Assembly: GCF_000427885.1 (NCBI RefSeq)
Contig: NZ_ATYW01000020.1
Span: 1 to 64,000 of the forward strand
Direction of reading: 5' to 3'
Length of the DNA stretch: 64,000 nt
DNA from: Glycomyces tenuis DSM 44171
GTDB lineage: Bacteria; Actinomycetota; Actinomycetes; Mycobacteriales; Micromonosporaceae
The notes below the pieces were generated by a model, which was not told the DNA's origin, ran no database searches, and saw only the letters and a list, made by a program, of their open reading frames with translations. This document shows, one piece after another, positions 61,483 to 64,000 of this stretch (the first letter of the stretch is position 1; each line of letters begins with the position of its first letter). Position numbers and translations under genes: made by a program.

Positions 61483-62692
61483 CCGCCGACCTTAACCCGG
61501 CGGCGTCTCCGGGCAGCCACAGGGCCACTCGCCAACCCCCCGTCGGCTGCGGCCCGGCTTCCATCGTGCCGCCGAAGGCCGCGGCCCGCTCGCGCAGCCC
61601 CAGCAGGCCCCGCGGCACCCCCGCCTCCTCCACGATCGGCCCGGTGTTGGCGATCGCGACGCCGAGCCCGTCGTCGCGGTAGTCGAGCGTCACCTGCGCC
61701 CGCCGCGGCCCGGTGGTGTGCTTGAGCACGTTGGTCAGCGCCTCCTGGACGGTCCGGTAGACCGCCAACTGCTGGTTCTCCGACAGCTCGACGGGCCTGC
61801 CGGTGATCTTGAACGTCACCGGCAGGCCGGCGTCGCGCACCCGCTCCACCAGCGGCCCCAGATCCGCCATGCCCGGCTGCGGCGCCAGCTCGGCCCCGTC
61901 CTCGCCGTCCTCGGCCTGGAGGACCGACAGCACCCGGCGCAGCTCGCTGAGCGCCTGCCGGCTCGTCGCCCCGATCGCCGTCAGCGCCTCCTTCGCCCGC
62001 TCCGGCGCGGCCGCGGCCGCGTACGCGCCGCCGTCGGCCAGGGCGTTGATCACCGCCAGGTTGTGGCCGATGATGTCGTGCATCTCCCGCGCGATCCGCG
62101 CCCGCTCCTCCTGGACCGCCTCCCGAGCCGTGCTGTGTCGCACCGAGTCCTGGTAGTTCCGGCGGGTCCGCACCAGCATCGCCACCGTGAGGATGAAACC
62201 GAAGACGAACGCCGTCTCGACGATGTACGACAGGAAGTCCCACACCGAGTGGGTCCTGGAGTTCGCCGCGAAGTCCGCGACCGCCGTCGAGACCGCCATC
62301 AGCGCGGCCCACCACACCAGCACCAGTCGCCGCCGCAGCACCACGTTGTACAGCGCCAGCGTGAACGCGATCCCGGCCGTGGAATCGAGGAGCGAGGCGC
62401 CGAAACCGGTGAGGTTGAAGGCGATCCCCGCCGTCGTCGGCACCAACTGGCTCAGCAGCACCGCGAACGGGTACCGCCGCCGCCAGATCAGCGGCACCAC
62501 GAACGCCGCGACGAGGATCAGCTGCAGCCCCGGGTACCGCTGCGGCTCGGCGCTCAGGATCGCCCCCGCCAGTACGAACAGGAGGTACACGGGAATCGGC
62601 ATCAGATTCCACAGCAGCGGATGCCGGGAGTCGAACTCCGACATCCGCTGCCACAGCCCCGGTTTCCTCGGGACGGTCACGGTTTGCGCCAC
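61370..62692 (-). CDS. HisKA_3-type sensor histidine kinase
   Basis: 440 residues. About 4-6 N-terminal membrane helices (30-175), the dimerisation/phosphoacceptor helix ERARIAREMHDIIGHNLAVI (His205), and a short HATPase domain (VYRTVQEALTNVLKHTTGPR, GVPRGLLGLRERAAAFGGTM). The ATPase should end near WRVALWLPG (about 61510); the ORF runs 37-40 residues further into the response-regulator gene, overlapping it by 113 nt. GTG start at 62692, 10 nt after the permease stop. Confidence 0.9.
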   Translation of the reverse strand: MAQTVTVPRKPGLWQRMSEFDSRHPLLWNLMPIPVYLLFVLAGAILSAEPQRYPGLQLILVAAFVVPLIWRRRYPFAVLLSQLVPTTAGIAFNLTGFGASLLDSTAGIAFTLALYNVVLRRRLVLVWWAALMAVSTAVADFAANSRTHSVWDFLSYIVETAFVFGFILTVAMLVRTRRNYQDSVRHSTAREAVQEERARIAREMHDIIGHNLAVINALADGGAYAAAAAPERAKEALTAIGATSRQALSELRRVLSVLQAEDGEDGAELAPQPGMADLGPLVERVRDAGLPVTFKITGRPVELSENQQLAVYRTVQEALTNVLKHTTGPRRAQVTLDYRDDGLGVAIANTGPIVEEAGVPRGLLGLRERAAAFGGTMEAGPQPTGGWRVALWLPGDAAGLRSAGDDTAHRRRPRPPADGLSHAGGEPAGSDGPRRGRQRR

Positions 62693-62702
62693 GAGGGCAT
62701 TC

Positions 62703-63542
62703 TCACACGTCCCGGCGCTTGAGGAGCACGGCCGCGAGACCGAAGGAGACGACCATCCACACGCCCATCCAGGCCCACGACTGACCGAGCGAGAGCTGGG
62801 CGCCCGCCGTGTCGGGCATCGTCAGCGTGTTGGGCACGTTGCCCGGCGTGTACGGGGCGATGTCGCGCACCCACTGCCACGGCAGCTGCACCATGAGCAT
62901 CGGCAGCACCATGATCGCGCCGATGTAGAAGCTGATGGAGCCGGCCGAGTTGCGCAGGATCGCGCCGAGCGCGAGCCCGAGCAGGCCCAGGTAGACGGTC
63001 GTGACCACATAGCCGGACAGCACCCTGAACACGCCGGTGTCGCCCAGGCCGACGCCGCCGGCCGGGGTGTCGGCCATGATCAGCTGCGTCACGAAGAAGG
63101 TGGCGAGCAGCAGCGCGGCGTAGACCGCGAGGACGATCGTGCCGAACACGGCCGTCTTGGCCCACAGCACGCCCGTCCGCTTCGGCGCGGCGGACATGGT
63201 GGAGCGGATCGAGCCGGTCGTGTACTCGCCGCTGATGAACAGGACCCCCAGTACGGCGATGAACACCGCGCTCATGCCGAAGCCGAACATGACGTCCAGG
63301 GCGCTCAACCCCATCTGGGCCTCCGCGGCCTCGCCCCCGGTGTCCGCGTCGGCGGCGTAGTCGAAGGCGAGGGCGATGCCGATCCCGGCCCCGAACGCGG
63401 CGGCGCAGACCATGACGATCCAGCTGGAGCGCAGGGACCAGAACTTGGTCCACTCCGAGCGGAGCAGGCCGAGCCCGCTCAGTCGGAACTGCTTGGGCGG
63501 CGAGTAGGTCGCCGGGGTCTCTGCGAGCATCGTGGTGGTCAT
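62703..63542 (-). CDS. ABC-2 type transporter permease
   Basis: 279 residues, six hydrophobic segments. LGLLRSEWTKFWSLRSSWIV is the typical cytoplasmic start, GEYTTGSIRSTMSAAPKRTG the conserved loop, and QSWAWMGVWMVVSFGLAAVLL the last helix. It overlaps the ATPase stop by one base. Probable drug or lipid exporter, e.g. for a cell-envelope antibiotic. Confidence 0.9.
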   Translation of the reverse strand: MTTTMLAETPATYSPPKQFRLSGLGLLRSEWTKFWSLRSSWIVMVCAAAFGAGIGIALAFDYAADADTGGEAAEAQMGLSALDVMFGFGMSAVFIAVLGVLFISGEYTTGSIRSTMSAAPKRTGVLWAKTAVFGTIVLAVYAALLLATFFVTQLIMADTPAGGVGLGDTGVFRVLSGYVVTTVYLGLLGLALGAILRNSAGSISFYIGAIMVLPMLMVQLPWQWVRDIAPYTPGNVPNTLTMPDTAGAQLSLGQSWAWMGVWMVVSFGLAAVLLKRRDV

Positions 63543-64000
63543 TACGCCGCCACCCCTTCCTTCCTGGTCTGCTGGTACTCGACGACGTCGGCGGTGAGCT
63601 CCATGAACACGTCCTCGAGCGAGGCGCGCTGGATGCTCAGCTCGTGCAGCACGAGCCCGTGCGCCGCCGCGGTGGTGCCCACGACCGCGGCCTCGGTGCC
63701 CTGGATCTCCAGGACCCCCGTCTTCGGGCTGGAGATGGCGATGCCCGGCCCCTGGAGGCGCTCGGCGAGCGCCGCCGCGTCCGGGGAGACGACCTTGACC
63801 TTCTCGCCGGAGCGCCCGTTGACGAAGTCGTCGACGGTGGTGTCGGCCAAGAGCTTGCCCTGGCCGATGACGACGAGGTGGTCGGCGGTCTGGGACAGCT
63901 CGCTCATCAGGTGCGAGGACAGGAACACCGTCCGGCCCTCGGCCGCCAGGCTCTTGAGCAGTTGGCGGATCCAGCGGACGCCGTCGGGGTCGAGGCCGTT
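63542..64000 (-). CDS. ABC transporter ATPase (C-terminal part; continues past window)
   Basis: The frame is open to the window end, reading NGLDPDGVRWIRQLLKSLAA then FLSSHLMSELSQTADHLVVI: the D-loop and H-loop (SSHLMSE) of an ABC-2/CcmA-type ATPase. The C-terminus (LHELSIQRASLEDVFMELTA) is the standard regulatory tail. The Walker motifs lie beyond the window. With the permease it forms the exporter. Confidence 0.92.
   Translation of the reverse strand, partial: NGLDPDGVRWIRQLLKSLAAEGRTVFLSSHLMSELSQTADHLVVIGQGKLLADTTVDDFVNGRSGEKVKVVSPDAAALAERLQGPGIAISSPKTGVLEIQGTEAAVVGTTAAAHGLVLHELSIQRASLEDVFMELTADVVEYQQTRKEGVAA

Overview
The window is about 64 kb of very GC-rich DNA with dense, codon-biased genes. 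LacI, TetR and ROK regulators, a KdpF-A-B-C-D-E set, T7SS-like small/large substrate genes with an acidic tail, Tat-type signals and frequent leaderless promoters all point to an Actinomycetota (actinomycete) chromosome. Glycomycetaceae is a guess that the sequence cannot settle. I saw no tRNA, rRNA, CRISPR array, insertion sequence or phage gene.

Layout. 1-8.7 kb: a LacI regulator missing its first base, then TetR plus a quinone-oxidoreductase-like gene, GNAT, sulfotransferase, methyltransferase, TPR, Nudix, GyrI-like, and a second TetR with a small membrane protein. 8.8-14.3 kb: two paralogous HAD phosphatases bracket a Tet(M)/OtrA-type ribosomal-protection gene; an NAD(P)-binding protein and an aminoglycoside-phosphotransferase-like kinase follow. 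14.7-21.0 kb: a tightly coupled six-gene operon (anthranilate-synthase-type large and small subunits, flavin reductase, MFS exporter, GT1-type glycosyltransferase, unassigned glycosyltransferase-like protein) that looks like a small cryptic biosynthetic cluster. 22.0-30.2 kb: the complete kdp potassium uptake operon with its sensor kinase and regulator, an extra 27-codon membrane peptide, and a KdpC enlarged by a roughly 100-residue, four-cysteine insert.

30.2-41.0 kb: SUMF1-type protein, GT39 membrane glycosyltransferase, Tat-secreted GH64 beta-1,3-glucanase, AlkZ-type winged-helix protein, ABC exporter behind a nine-codon leader ORF, a large coiled-coil protein of unknown function, an Rv3235-like protein, a small membrane protein and a terpenoid-toroid protein. 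41.2-44.2 kb: three genes resembling orphan type VII secretion substrates. 44.6-56 kb: macrodomain and aldo/keto reductase, then a carbohydrate-use region (ROK repressor, lipoprotein plus two permeases without an ATPase, Apt, KDPG aldolase plus KDG kinase, GH43 arabinanase with a ricin-type lectin domain). 56-64 kb: SNF2 helicase plus SWIM protein, HAD phosphatase, GNAT/methyltransferase pair, and a NarL-type two-component system downstream of an ABC-2 transporter that runs off the window.

Regulation. Many transcription units start with a -10 hexamer only 6-7 nt before the start codon, so their mRNAs are probably leaderless. Several carry a palindromic operator over the promoter (both TetR genes, the GH43 gene), and a 16-bp box is shared by the ROK gene and the ABC sugar operon beside it.
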